A stretch of DNA of 18,580 nucleotides from positions 8,829-27,408 of the forward strand of contig DIPO01000043.1 in the NCBI GenBank assembly GCA_002427045.1. The letters run 5' to 3'. The stretch comes from Firmicutes bacterium UBA5486. GTDB lineage: Bacteria > Bacillota > UBA4882 > UBA10575. The translations under genes and the position numbers were made by a program. Numbering within the stretch: the stretch's first letter is position 1; each line of letters opens with the position of its first letter. The notes beneath the pieces are model-generated. The model saw only the letters and a list, made by a program, of their open reading frames with translations, was not told the origin of the DNA and searched no databases. Shown in pieces: positions 1 through 7,894 of this stretch.

Positions 1-41
1 TGTGTTGGGACCTTTTAAAAAAGGAAACTACGCAAAAAGCT
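1..41. repeat. End of a second copy of the MITE-like element
   Basis: Bases 1-41 match the right end of the palindromic element at 10504-10620. Both begin TGTGTTGGG, pass through CCTTTTAAAA and an AAGG block, and end CGCAAAAAGCT, with a few small indels in the middle. The copy is cut by the window edge, so its left arm and any target duplication cannot be seen. It lies 73 bp past the ylbJ stop codon, as the other copy lies just past the spo0A stop codon. Two similar copies in non-coding DNA argue for a dispersed repeat rather than a chance hairpin. Confidence 0.6.
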
Positions 42-113
42 TTCCTCATAAATAGTAACACAAATATAAATTTATTGTGATTTTTTGCGCTAACTTTAAC
101 AGAAACTTTAACC

Positions 114-1367
114 TTATTTATTTCTTTTGCCTTTTAATTCTTTATTCTCTACTAATACTAATCTAAATCTGGATAATATCTGTAAGAGGAAAGAAACACC
201 TATTAAGAAACCAATTACTATTAACAACTGGGTAAAAGATAAATACCACCGTCGAAGGACACCTGTAGATTGATAAAACACAGGTGTAGGAAGAATTTTA
301 ATAACTTTAACTGTTCCCAGTAGAAAATATGTATAGATTCCCCCTAACAAACAATGCAGAATACGGGCAATAATGTAAGGGGCAATTCTAATATCAGTCT
401 CGTGAATAACGCTGATTACCTGTCCATGAACGGATAAACCACTCCAACCAATAATTGCAGAAGCAATAATTAATCGATCACCCAAAGAGGCAGTAGTCTG
501 TGCCGCAGCCATCGTACCCAAATCAATTTCAAGAAAGCCTTTAATCAATGCCGGACTCAATGATGGATTTAAGCCTATTCTCTTTAAAATCCACTCGACA
601 ACTGGGAGTAAAATCTTTACCACTCCGACCTCTTCTAAGACTCGAACCAGGACTGAAAAAACAATAATAAAACCACCAATCATTAATAGGGTAGAAACTG
701 AATCTGTAACTGCATCCCCAAATAGTTGGCCCACTGGACGGCCATCTTCTTTTCGAGCACAAACCATTTCTTTAAGAGCCCGTCTTATAATATTTCCTTT
801 TTGGTTCTCTTGGTTTGGTTCCTTAGTAGGAGTCTGCCCCTGCCTATAAAATCTATAAATAAAGCCCACCGAAAAAGCAGATAAATAATGGGCAATCGCA
901 ATTGTTACCCCTAAATCGGGCCGCCCAAACATACCTACTGCAACTGCTCCAAACATAAAAAGGGGATCCGCAGTATTGGTAAAGGCTAATAATCTCTCTC
1001 CCTCTACTCTGTTACATAAACCAGAGCGACGAAATTTTGCTGTAATTACCGCATCCATCGGATACCCGGCTGCTAGCCCCATAGAAAGAGCAAATGCTCC
1101 TACTCCCGGTACATTAAAAGCCGGTCTCATTAAGGGTTCCAAAAAAACGCCAATAAAATGGACAATTCCTAAACCCAGCATAATTTCGGAGAGTACGAAA
1201 AAGGGCAAAAGAGAAGGTAGTACAATCCACCCGAAGATCTTAAGACCCTCTTTCGCCGCTTCCAAACCTTCTTTAGGAAAAACCGCCAGTGAAAAGGTGA
1301 TCAGACTTACCATAAGTGCCGATACAAAAAAAACACTTTTTCTCCAAGGAGTATCTATCTTTACCAT
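114..1367 (-). CDS. ylbJ: Sporulation integral membrane protein YlbJ
   Basis: A 417-residue polytopic membrane protein resembling YlbJ, which contains the Gate-type domain shared with nucleoside transporters and FeoB. Hydrophobic segments lie near residues 12-32, 42-75, 85-105, 140-172, 225-245, 295-315, 325-350 and 375-400. A conserved-looking stretch near 97-135 contains GYPMDA and NTADPL. In Bacillus subtilis, ylbJ is expressed in the mother cell and is needed for normal spore resistance; the transported substrate is not established. The ATG start has a purine-rich GGAGGAG site about 13 bases upstream, rather far, but no better start is visible. It is the last gene of a run with yqhV and the DUF441 gene, with a 97-bp gap before it. 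Confidence 0.88.
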   Translation of the reverse strand: MVKIDTPWRKSVFFVSALMVSLITFSLAVFPKEGLEAAKEGLKIFGWIVLPSLLPFFVLSEIMLGLGIVHFIGVFLEPLMRPAFNVPGVGAFALSMGLAAGYPMDAVITAKFRRSGLCNRVEGERLLAFTNTADPLFMFGAVAVGMFGRPDLGVTIAIAHYLSAFSVGFIYRFYRQGQTPTKEPNQENQKGNIIRRALKEMVCARKEDGRPVGQLFGDAVTDSVSTLLMIGGFIIVFSVLVRVLEEVGVVKILLPVVEWILKRIGLNPSLSPALIKGFLEIDLGTMAAAQTTASLGDRLIIASAIIGWSGLSVHGQVISVIHETDIRIAPYIIARILHCLLGGIYTYFLLGTVKVIKILPTPVFYQSTGVLRRWYLSFTQLLIVIGFLIGVSFLLQILSRFRLVLVENKELKGKRNK

Positions 1368-1466
1368 CTGCTTTCTTCTTCTCCTCCCTCTTTTTTTGCT
1401 GCTCTTTTTTGATTTTCTTCATTTTGCTATAAAGCGATCAAAGGCAATTAAAAAACTTGCTAGCAT

Positions 1467-1739
1467 TTAATTTTTAGTTCCTAACAAGGTAAAGACAACT
1501 CCTAATACTATGAGAACTATTTTACAAGGAGTTATTTTTACTGCCACTGCAACTATTCCTAAAGCACTGACAATTAAAAAAACAATTGGTCCAGCTAAAC
1601 CCAATAGAGCATTAAGTTGAAGAGCGGTCTCTACTCTTTGAAAACGAAAAATCAAAATTGCTGTTGCAATCTCTAATAATCCTGAAAAGATCCGGAGCAT
1701 GCTCATACTAGAGATTATTCTCTTTTCGATCGCTCCCAC
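1467..1739 (-). CDS. yqhV: YqhV-family small membrane protein (DUF2619)
   Basis: A 90-residue hydrophobic protein recognised as YqhV/DUF2619 by its layout: a short polar N-terminus, a MLRxxSGLxEIxxA segment near residues 14-27, and two further membrane segments near 44-65 and 70-87. Its function is unknown. In B. subtilis, yqhV sits just before the spoIIIA sporulation operon. The start is GTG, one base after the stop of the DUF441 gene, with a GGAAAG site about 6 bases upstream. Met12 or Met14 are alternative starts, but the longer form fits the family's N-terminus better. Placement between a DUF441 gene and ylbJ suggests cotranscription. Confidence 0.8.
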   Translation of the reverse strand: MGAIEKRIISSMSMLRIFSGLLEIATAILIFRFQRVETALQLNALLGLAGPIVFLIVSALGIVAVAVKITPCKIVLIVLGVVFTLLGTKN

Positions 1740-1740
1740 C

Positions 1741-2199
1741 TCATCTTTCCGCTAACCCCAATATTTTTAGAAGTAAGGCCGTCAAACCTGCTGCCGCTAA
1801 TGGCCCAACAGGTATTCCCTTTAAAAAAGAAACCCCAAGCACTGTTCCGATTACCAGCCCCACTATGATTTCTGGCTGGACATTTAGTAATCCCATTCCT
1901 TGCCCACAAAGATAAGTCGCGATTATTCCACCTAATATTGAAAGCAAACCAACAGGAGTAGTAAAAGTTCTGGCTATTTCTTCCCAACCTGCCTGATCCC
2001 TAGCAAAGGGAACCATTACAGCAATTAATAAAAAAAGTAAGCCCCATTCTAAAGAATGCCTTTCTGCGACTTCTAGTAAAAAAGGGGTTTTCATTATCTT
2101 TATTACTAGAAGTGTACCAGCACTGGCTGCTACTAAACTGTTACCAGCAATCATTCCTATTGTAAAGAGAGCAAACAGGATCAAGTTGGCTTTGAACAT
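1741..2199 (-). CDS. DUF441 (UPF0756/YtwI-type) membrane protein
   Basis: A 152-residue integral membrane protein of the DUF441/UPF0756 family (YtwI in B. subtilis), function unknown. About four hydrophobic stretches are visible: residues 3-35, 50-65, 80-100 and 110-147. The last pair has the family-like pattern PEIIVGLVIGTVLGVSFLKG followed by a Gly/Pro turn and a final helix. The length is normal for the family. The ATG start follows a GGAGCGGGG site at good distance. This is the first gene after the murA terminator and probably opens a DUF441-yqhV-ylbJ transcript from the candidate promoter at 2232-2268. Confidence 0.83.
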   Translation of the reverse strand: MFKANLILFALFTIGMIAGNSLVAASAGTLLVIKIMKTPFLLEVAERHSLEWGLLFLLIAVMVPFARDQAGWEEIARTFTTPVGLLSILGGIIATYLCGQGMGLLNVQPEIIVGLVIGTVLGVSFLKGIPVGPLAAAGLTALLLKILGLAER

Positions 2200-2231
2200 C
2201 TTTTCACCCCGCTCCTTAAAACTTATGAAGG

Positions 2232-2268
2232 ATTATACCCAAACATTCCTTTTTGAGAGCTAGGAATG
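2232..2268 (-). promoter_or_regulatory. Candidate promoter with inverted repeat before DUF441 gene
   Basis: On the minus strand a perfect TATAAT (2232-2237) lies about 35 bases before the DUF441 start codon. No convincing -35 hexamer sits 16-18 bases upstream. Instead that region holds the inverted repeat CATTCC/GGAATG (2244-2249 and 2263-2268, 13-base spacer). This layout suits a promoter that depends on an activator or is blocked by a bound dimer, but that is inference. Confidence 0.33.
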
Positions 2269-2280
2269 GGAACTATAGGT

Positions 2281-2309
2281 AAAATAAAAAAACCACCTTA
2301 TCGGCGGTT
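2281..2309 (-). terminator. Intrinsic terminator of murA
   Basis: Read on the minus strand, AACCGCC pairs with GGTGGTT (one G-U pair) across a GATAA loop and is followed at once by a run of seven T and more T-rich sequence. The first arm overlaps the last base of the murA stop codon. This ends the upstream transcript and separates it from the DUF441-yqhV-ylbJ run. Confidence 0.85.
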
Positions 2310-3583
2310 TAATTTGCGCATTCCTTTGTATCCTCTAGCCTTTCAATCCTTGCTCCTACTCCACGTAGCTTTTCTACCAGTTTTTCATAACCACGATCAA
2401 TACATTTTGCTCCTGAAACTAAAGTTACTCCTTCGGCAGCCAGTCCAGCAATTACTAGTGCTGCTCCCGCTCGCAAATCAGTAGTTTCTACAGGCGCACC
2501 ACTCAGAGAATCCACTCCTTTAATAATTGCCCGATCCCGATCTACCTTCACATCTGCGCCCATCCGTGTTAACTCATCAAGATAGCGAAAACGGTTATCA
2601 AAGATCGTTTCCCGGATAATGCTAGTGCCATCAGCAATCGTCATCAGAACACCAAAAGGTTGTTGTAAATCTGTGGGAAAACCCGGGTAAGGCGAAGTCT
2701 CTAAATCAGTGCTGGTTAACCGTTCTTTTGCCCGAATTCTAATCTCAGTCTCTGCCTCATCAATTTCTACGCCAGTCTCTTTCAGTTTCATAATTGGTGT
2801 CCTGATATGCTCAGACATAACATTTATTAATATTACATCGCCTTTAGCCGCAGCTACCGCCATCATGTAAGTACCTACTTCAATCCGGTCCGGGATAATG
2901 GGATGTTCAGTTCCACGTAGCTGCTTTACACCTTGAATTCTTATGGTTTCAGTTCCGGCTCCCCTAATTCTGGCACCCATAGAATTAAGCAAAACAGCAA
3001 GATCAACAATTTCGGGTTCTTTAGCCGCATTTTCTAAAACAAATGTCCCCGGAGTTAGTGAAGCTACATACATTAAATTAATAGTAGTACCTACACTACT
3101 ACGATTAACAAAAAATCTAGTCTCAACCGGAGTCAGCATTTTGGCCTTCATCTGTCCATGTTCAATCGTCACATCAGCACCTAAGGCCTGAAAACCTTTT
3201 ATATGAAAATCCACCGGCCTCGGGCCAAGAAAACATCCACCCGGAAGCGGAACTTCTGCTTCTTTTAAGCGGGAAAGCATTAGACCCGCTACATAAAAAG
3301 ATCCCCTTAATTTTCTGGCCATTTCATAGGGGATCGGGGTTGGATGTAATCCTGAGCCATTAATTAGCACCTTCCCAGGAGCCACTTCTTCTACTTTAAC
3401 TCCTACTAAGCGCAAAATCTCCGCTAATACCACCGCATCCAAATCCTGAGGAAAATTAGTAAGAATCACATCCTCTTCACCTAATGCTGCTCCCACCATT
3501 AAAGCTAAACTACTGTTTTTTGAGCCACTAATTTTTATTGTTCCCTTTAGCGGCCTCCCACCTTCGATTCGAAAAAAGGACAT
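2309..3583 (-). CDS. murA: UDP-N-acetylglucosamine 1-carboxyvinyltransferase MurA
   Basis: Cytoplasmic enzyme of the first committed step of peptidoglycan synthesis: it transfers enolpyruvate from phosphoenolpyruvate to UDP-GlcNAc. The 424-residue length is standard. Visible family features are the N-terminal SGSKN (residues 19-23, Lys22 corresponding to the catalytic lysine) and the active-site loop PGGC, whose Cys117 corresponds to E. coli Cys115, the fosfomycin target, followed by GPRPVDFH. Having Cys rather than Asp predicts fosfomycin sensitivity at the enzyme level. Its ATG overlaps the ireB stop codon as TAATG, which strongly suggests translational coupling to ireB. Many Bacillota carry a second murA elsewhere, so paralogue identity (MurAA or MurAB) cannot be fixed here. 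Confidence 0.97.
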   Translation of the reverse strand: MSFFRIEGGRPLKGTIKISGSKNSSLALMVGAALGEEDVILTNFPQDLDAVVLAEILRLVGVKVEEVAPGKVLINGSGLHPTPIPYEMARKLRGSFYVAGLMLSRLKEAEVPLPGGCFLGPRPVDFHIKGFQALGADVTIEHGQMKAKMLTPVETRFFVNRSSVGTTINLMYVASLTPGTFVLENAAKEPEIVDLAVLLNSMGARIRGAGTETIRIQGVKQLRGTEHPIIPDRIEVGTYMMAVAAAKGDVILINVMSEHIRTPIMKLKETGVEIDEAETEIRIRAKERLTSTDLETSPYPGFPTDLQQPFGVLMTIADGTSIIRETIFDNRFRYLDELTRMGADVKVDRDRAIIKGVDSLSGAPVETTDLRAGAALVIAGLAAEGVTLVSGAKCIDRGYEKLVEKLRGVGARIERLEDTKECAN

Positions 3584-3837
3584 TAGATCCCCTCTCTTTC
3601 CATGTAGTACCGGATAAGTTCCTCTAAGATCTGATCCCGGTCAACTTTTCTAATTAGAACTCGAGCATTTTTGTAACTGGTAATGTAAGCCGGATCTCCA
3701 GAGAGAAGATATCCTACTAACTGATCAAGGGGGTCATAACCCTTTTCATTTAAGGCAGAACATACTTCTTTTAGAATCCTTCTGACCTCCAGCCGTTCTT
3801 CATCTTTAGGCTCAAAGCGGATGGTTTGGTCATTCAC
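3583..3837 (-). CDS. ireB: IreB/ReoM regulatory phosphoprotein (UPF0297)
   Basis: An 84-residue protein of the UPF0297 family: IreB in Enterococcus, ReoM in Listeria, YrzL in B. subtilis. The core VGYLLSGDPAYI near residues 42-53 and the basic-acidic tail DRDQILEELIRYYM are typical. In Listeria, ReoM promotes ClpCP degradation of MurA; phosphorylation of an N-terminal Thr by the PASTA kinase stops this. Here Thr5 in DQTIRF aligns with that Thr, an alignment made by eye. The gene overlaps murA by one base and lies downstream of prkC and prpC on the same strand. In several Bacillota the family gene instead sits between alaS and ruvX/yrrK, so linkage to murA stands out. The start has a strong AAGGAGG site. 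Confidence 0.92.
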   Translation of the reverse strand: MNDQTIRFEPKDEERLEVRRILKEVCSALNEKGYDPLDQLVGYLLSGDPAYITSYKNARVLIRKVDRDQILEELIRYYMEREGI

Positions 3838-3854
3838 GGACTTTACCTCCTTAT

Positions 3855-3897
3855 TTCTGAGATCTTATAACTAATTGTTAAAATTTAAATCTCAGAA
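3855..3897. promoter_or_regulatory. Inverted repeat just before the ireB ribosome binding site
   Basis: TTCTGAGAT (3855-3863) and ATCTCAGAA (3889-3897) form a perfect 9-bp inverted repeat with a 25-base, AT-rich loop that can pair again as TAAC/GTTA. The proximal arm ends two bases before the AAGGAGG site of ireB. No T-run follows on either strand, so it is not a classic terminator. It could be an operator or an RNA hairpin affecting ireB-murA translation. Confidence 0.45.
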
Positions 3898-3940
3898 GCA
3901 ATTTTTATAGTATTGTTTGTTGGAAAATGTACCATTAAAC

Positions 3941-4417
3941 TTATGTGGTAAGTTCATCTTTTCTTAAAAACAGGTTTAAATCAATTTCACCATAAGGTAT
4001 AGAAATCGGTATTGCTAAAGCAGTGTTTATGTGTTTAAGAAACTCAGGAACCTCTTTATTCATCAGTAACAAAGGAGGAGTAATATTACATTTATAGCCC
4101 ACCTCAGAAAGGTTTGTACTAGCTGTACCCACTATTATATTTTTCAATTCACAGAGAGCACTCTTGCCAAAATCATCAATCTCTGTAATTTCCATACCCA
4201 ACATTCTTTCTATTACCTTTTTAGCGGTCTCAGTCGACATTCCACAAATAACCTGCCCTTGAAGATCTCCTAACACCCCTACTAAAACAACTATTTCATA
4301 TTTTCTTAATGGATCATTATTAAAAAATGGTTTACCAGTTTCAACATTAGGATCCAACATGCTTTCAATTACTGTATGTACAGCTTGGACAAAAGAATCA
4401 ATATGCTGAAAAGACAT
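3941..4417 (-). CDS. CheX-like (CheC/CheX/FliY family) phosphatase domain protein
   Basis: A 158-residue single-domain protein resembling CheX. The CheC/CheX/FliY family dephosphorylates CheY-P with a Glu and an Asn spaced ExxN on one helix. Here the helix near residues 85-104 contains ELKN, giving Glu90 and Asn93, followed by a small-residue stretch as in active CheX. CheC proteins usually carry two such helices; only one is visible, as expected for CheX. No chemotaxis or flagellar genes occur in the window, so the partner may not be CheY; a response regulator elsewhere or Spo0A are possibilities only. It sits 26 bp after rpe with a GAGGGGG site and may be cotranscribed with it. Confidence 0.75.
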   Translation of the reverse strand: MSFQHIDSFVQAVHTVIESMLDPNVETGKPFFNNDPLRKYEIVVLVGVLGDLQGQVICGMSTETAKKVIERMLGMEITEIDDFGKSALCELKNIIVGTASTNLSEVGYKCNITPPLLLMNKEVPEFLKHINTALAIPISIPYGEIDLNLFLRKDELTT

Positions 4418-4443
4418 TTCTTATCCCCCTCTACTTTTACTGG

Positions 4444-5109
4444 CTATTCTTTAATGTAAGTATATCTAAGATCTTTGATTACCCGGGAAGGTTCCTCTTT
4501 ATTCTTAAAAAGATATGTACCAACTACTAAAAGATCAGCTCCGGCAGAAATAACTTCCGAAGCAGTCTCCCCGTTAATTCCACCATCGACTCCGATCTGA
4601 CACTTAAATTTGTTCTTCTGCACAATCTCACGGAGTTTTTTTATCTTGTTTAATACACCTTTAATCAAGGTTTGTCCACCAAAACCAGGGTTTACAGTCA
4701 TTAATAGAACAATACTTAATTCAGGCAAAACCAGTTCAAGAACTTCCAATGGAGTTGCCGGATTTAAAGCCACTCCTGCTTCCATCCCCTCGGCTTTAAT
4801 TTTCTGTATTAAACGGTGAAGGTGTACACTAGTCTCAGCATGGACAATCACTCTGGAAGCACCGGCTTGTTTAAACGGGGAAATAAAAAAATCCGGGTTG
4901 TCCACCATCAGATGAGCTTCAAAGGGCAAAGCAGAATGTGGCCGTAACCTTTTAACTATATCCGGGCCAAATGATAAATTGGGAACAAAATGCCCATCCA
5001 TTATATCAAGATGAAGCCAATCGGCAGATTCTACCTTTTCTAATTCTGACCGGAGATTAGAAAAATCTGCATTAAGAATCGAAGGTGCTATTTGAATTGT
5101 ACCAGACAT
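4444..5109 (-). CDS. rpe: Ribulose-phosphate 3-epimerase
   Basis: A 221-residue TIM-barrel enzyme interconverting D-ribulose 5-phosphate and D-xylulose 5-phosphate in the pentose phosphate pathway. Diagnostic residues are visible: IAPSILNADF near 7-16, HLDIMDGHFVPN with His33, Asp35 and Asp38, His66 in FEAHLM, the phosphate loop VNPGFGGQ near 139-146, and Asp175 in GVDGGI. The metal-binding His/Asp set is complete. It follows rsgA by four bases, with its GGAG site inside the end of rsgA, so the two are almost certainly cotranscribed. The order prkC-rsgA-rpe is common in Bacillota. Confidence 0.97.
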   Translation of the reverse strand: MSGTIQIAPSILNADFSNLRSELEKVESADWLHLDIMDGHFVPNLSFGPDIVKRLRPHSALPFEAHLMVDNPDFFISPFKQAGASRVIVHAETSVHLHRLIQKIKAEGMEAGVALNPATPLEVLELVLPELSIVLLMTVNPGFGGQTLIKGVLNKIKKLREIVQKNKFKCQIGVDGGINGETASEVISAGADLLVVGTYLFKNKEEPSRVIKDLRYTYIKE

Positions 5110-5113
5110 TCTA

Positions 5114-6028
5114 TCATCTCCTTTTTTCTCGACAGCGTCTGTTCCTAAGATATTTACGGTTTTCTAAGGCTTTTAATTCTTCAAGAAATAATATAAAATT
5201 TTCATAACGCCACTGCTCAATCTCTCCGGTTTCCACGGCTGTTTTTACTTGACATCCCGGTTCTTGCTGGTGGAGACAACCCATAAAACGGCATTCTTCT
5301 TCATGTTTTGAAAACTCAATAAAACAATCCGCTAACTCCCGCCTGGAAATAAAATCTAGATCTAATTGAGTAAAGCCGGGAGTATCAAAAATGAACCCGT
5401 TTCTTCCTGTTAAAGAAAGTAATCTTACTTCTCGGGTAGTCTGACGGCCACGTCTAGTTTTTTTACTCACTGCGCCAGTCTCAAGATTATAACCAGGAGC
5501 AAGCATATTAACTAGGGCTGATTTTCCTACTCCGGAAGGGCCTGCTAAAACCGTTGCATCAGATGAAATTTCCTCTAAAAGTTCATCTTTACCTTCTCCG
5601 CTTTTTGTACTTGTACAAATAACCTGGTAACCAATTCTCCGATATGGTTCCACATTTTTCTCCGCGGTTTCCTTATCAATCAGATCGGATTTATTAAACA
5701 AGATTAAAGGCTTCAGATTATACGCCTCTACCATTACTAAAAAACGATCTAATAAGAAATAGTTAAAATCCGGGTTTTTGTGTGCAAAAACAATTGCCAC
5801 GCGAGTAACATTAGAAACAAATGGCCTTTTTAAGATGCTGCTTCGCGGATGGACTCCTTCAATTACACCTTGTTCAGAATTAATTAAAGTGTAGTCAACA
5901 AGGTCGCCAACAGTAATATCCTCTGAAAGTCTCAGCTTGCCACGGGGGATAGCTATAATAGTATCTCCTTGCTCATTCTTTATATAACAAAAGCCACCAA
6001 CCATTCTAATGACCCGACCTACAGGCAA
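5114..6028 (-). CDS. rsgA: Ribosome small subunit-dependent GTPase RsgA
   Basis: A 304-residue circularly permuted GTPase acting late in 30S subunit maturation. Order: an N-terminal OB-fold (about 1-70), then G4 NKSD (112-115), G5 STKSG near 140, G1 P-loop GPSGVGKS (163-170), the TTRE switch near 197-200 and G3 DTPGF (215-219). It ends in a zinc knuckle of Cys246, Cys251, His253 and Cys259. This permutation and the C-terminal zinc site are specific to RsgA/YjeQ. The start is TTG, supported by GGGAGGGG five bases upstream. It lies 74 bp after prkC in the conserved prpC-prkC-rsgA-rpe neighbourhood. Confidence 0.96.
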   Translation of the reverse strand: MPVGRVIRMVGGFCYIKNEQGDTIIAIPRGKLRLSEDITVGDLVDYTLINSEQGVIEGVHPRSSILKRPFVSNVTRVAIVFAHKNPDFNYFLLDRFLVMVEAYNLKPLILFNKSDLIDKETAEKNVEPYRRIGYQVICTSTKSGEGKDELLEEISSDATVLAGPSGVGKSALVNMLAPGYNLETGAVSKKTRRGRQTTREVRLLSLTGRNGFIFDTPGFTQLDLDFISRRELADCFIEFSKHEEECRFMGCLHQQEPGCQVKTAVETGEIEQWRYENFILFLEELKALENRKYLRNRRCREKRR

Positions 6029-6102
6029 TCAATCCCCTCCCAATTTGCTGTTTAATTACTCTTTTCCAGTAACTATTACCGAAAAAGTATTATTCTTCTG
6101 CT

Positions 6103-7779
6103 TTAATAATCTAAATCATTCTCAGCATTACCAGTAAAATCTGAGTTCATACCAGCCGGCCCGGAACTAATCACAAAACTCATCTCTGTATTTAAAGGCA
6201 CCACCTCTCCGGGTAACGGCTTTTGGTCTAAAATATTTCCTTTTGCATAAGGACTGGATTTATAGATTAAAGAATTATCAAAGACCAAACCTAAACTAGC
6301 TAATTCTGATTGTACTTTCATCAAAGACGAACCAATAAAATTCGGAACCTCTACGTATTCCGGACCCAGGCTACGATAGATATCAACCTTGGCACCCTTT
6401 TGTATTTTTGTATTAGGTGTAGGTTTTTGCCGAATAATATAATCCTTGGGGACATTTTTATTACTTTCCGAATAAACATCGCCTTTTTCTAAACCAGCCT
6501 GGTCTAGTAATATTTCGGCCTCAATTAGTGTCTTCCCGGCTAAATCCGGTACAATAACAGTCTCAATCCCTAAGCTTAAAACAATATCAACTACCCGACC
6601 TTTACGCACAATCATACCTGGTTTAGGTACCTGCGAAAGAACTCCTCCAGGTTGAACATTTTCGTCAGGTTCATGTTTTTTAACATTTAACTTTAATCCG
6701 TTTTCCGCCGCCAGTTTTTCCGCCTCTTTCACCTCAAAACCTACAAAATCAGGAACAGAAACTTCCGGTTTCGGAGGGATTAGATATAAATAACCAACAC
6801 CAGCTAAAATAAAGGCTAGTATGATTGAAGCAAATAATATAGCAACGTTCGCAAATCGATTATTTGTTATTTTGGCTGGTTTTTCTTTCTTTTTTTCTTC
6901 TAAACCATTAGCTAAACTCAAAACCTGAGTCGGGTAATCCTCAACAGTATGCCCATCAGTCTCCAGTCCTAGAATCCCCTGGATATCTTTACTTAATGCT
7001 AAAGCCGAAGGATATCTTTCTTCCAAATCCTTGGCTAAAATCCTTTTTACTAAATTAACTACTGGTTGAGGTTGGCTTTCACAAATTTCATTAAGCAAGG
7101 GCGGCTCTTCTTGAATGTGTTTTAAGGCAATAGCAATCGGACTTTCGCCCTGAAATATAACTTCTCCGGTAAGCATCTCGTATAAAATACAGCCCAAGGA
7201 GTAGAGATCCGATTGGGGCCCTACCGATAAACCCCTTGCCTGTTCCGGAGAAATATACTGTACTGAACCCATTACCACTCCGGTTTGGGTAAATCCACTG
7301 GAGGAAACTGCCCGCGCAATCCCAAAATCCGTTACCTTAACAATCCCCTCAGAAGTAATAAGGATATTATGAGGTTTAATATCACGGTGAACAATATTAT
7401 GTTCATGGGCGTGACGAAGTGCTTCACTTATTTGAAGTGTAATTCGCAGAGCCCGGCTTAAAGAAAAAGGAGCCTCTTTTCTAATTAGTTCTTTTAAATT
7501 GGTACCGGATATATACTCCATCACAATATAATGGGTATCTCCCTCCCGGCCAACATCAAAGATGTTAACTACATTAGAATGGGAAAGACTAGCTGCTGAC
7601 TGTGCTTCTCTGCGAAATCTTTCGACAAATTCCTTATCTGATGAATACTGCGGACGCAGAATTTTAATTGCCACTATTCGTTGGAGAAGAATACACTCAG
7701 CCTTATAGACTAGAGCCATTCCACCTTCGCCAATTAATTCAAGTATTCTATATCGATTGCCCAGAAGACGTCCTATCAC
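6103..7779 (-). CDS. prkC: PASTA-domain Ser/Thr protein kinase PrkC
   Basis: A membrane receptor kinase that senses muropeptides or lipid II through extracellular PASTA repeats and phosphorylates cytoplasmic Ser/Thr targets. Numbered from the chosen start (558 residues): Gly-rich loop GEGGMA near 17-22, ATP lysine 39, HRDIKPHN with Asp133, DFG at 151, activation-loop Thr164/Thr166 before SPEQ, juxtamembrane region about 270-308, one transmembrane helix about 309-334, and three PASTA repeats near 338-405, 406-474 and 475-545. A GTG three codons upstream (7788) is possible. The GTG at 7779 is preferred because AGAGGTG lies six bases before it and the protein then begins like B. subtilis PrkC. 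All catalytic residues are present. A 105-bp gap separates it from the phosphatase gene. Confidence 0.96.
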   Translation of the reverse strand: MIGRLLGNRYRILELIGEGGMALVYKAECILLQRIVAIKILRPQYSSDKEFVERFRREAQSAASLSHSNVVNIFDVGREGDTHYIVMEYISGTNLKELIRKEAPFSLSRALRITLQISEALRHAHEHNIVHRDIKPHNILITSEGIVKVTDFGIARAVSSSGFTQTGVVMGSVQYISPEQARGLSVGPQSDLYSLGCILYEMLTGEVIFQGESPIAIALKHIQEEPPLLNEICESQPQPVVNLVKRILAKDLEERYPSALALSKDIQGILGLETDGHTVEDYPTQVLSLANGLEEKKKEKPAKITNNRFANVAILFASIILAFILAGVGYLYLIPPKPEVSVPDFVGFEVKEAEKLAAENGLKLNVKKHEPDENVQPGGVLSQVPKPGMIVRKGRVVDIVLSLGIETVIVPDLAGKTLIEAEILLDQAGLEKGDVYSESNKNVPKDYIIRQKPTPNTKIQKGAKVDIYRSLGPEYVEVPNFIGSSLMKVQSELASLGLVFDNSLIYKSSPYAKGNILDQKPLPGEVVPLNTEMSFVISSGPAGMNSDFTGNAENDLDY

Positions 7780-7894
7780 AAAATTCACCTCTACGGGCCA
7801 CTAACCCAAAATAATCATAAAAAAATAAATAGGCCATTTTAAAAAAGGTTTTTCGCCAAAAATCTGAAAAATCCTCCCCATAAGGACAATTCAA

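Noticed and set aside
82..112. Direct repeat AACTTTAAC twice after ylbJ, and TTTTTTGCG facing the element end at 31-39
   Set aside because: The repeats are short and AT-rich; the 8-bp complementarity is too little to define another element arm.
1368..1466. Small Lys/Glu-rich minus-strand frame between yqhV and ylbJ
   Set aside because: An ATG near 1425 opens about 50 codons into ylbJ in another frame, but no ribosome binding site precedes it. The composition reflects a purine-rich tract.
976..1470. 164-codon plus-strand frame
   Set aside because: It is antisense to ylbJ and its upstream gap, with no ribosome binding site; ylbJ has clear family features.
7832..7864. Possible degenerate third copy of the MITE-like right end in the prpC-prkC gap
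   Set aside because: It shares TTTTAAAAAAGG and a CGC-AAAAA block, but the rest does not align and the region is simple AT-rich sequence.
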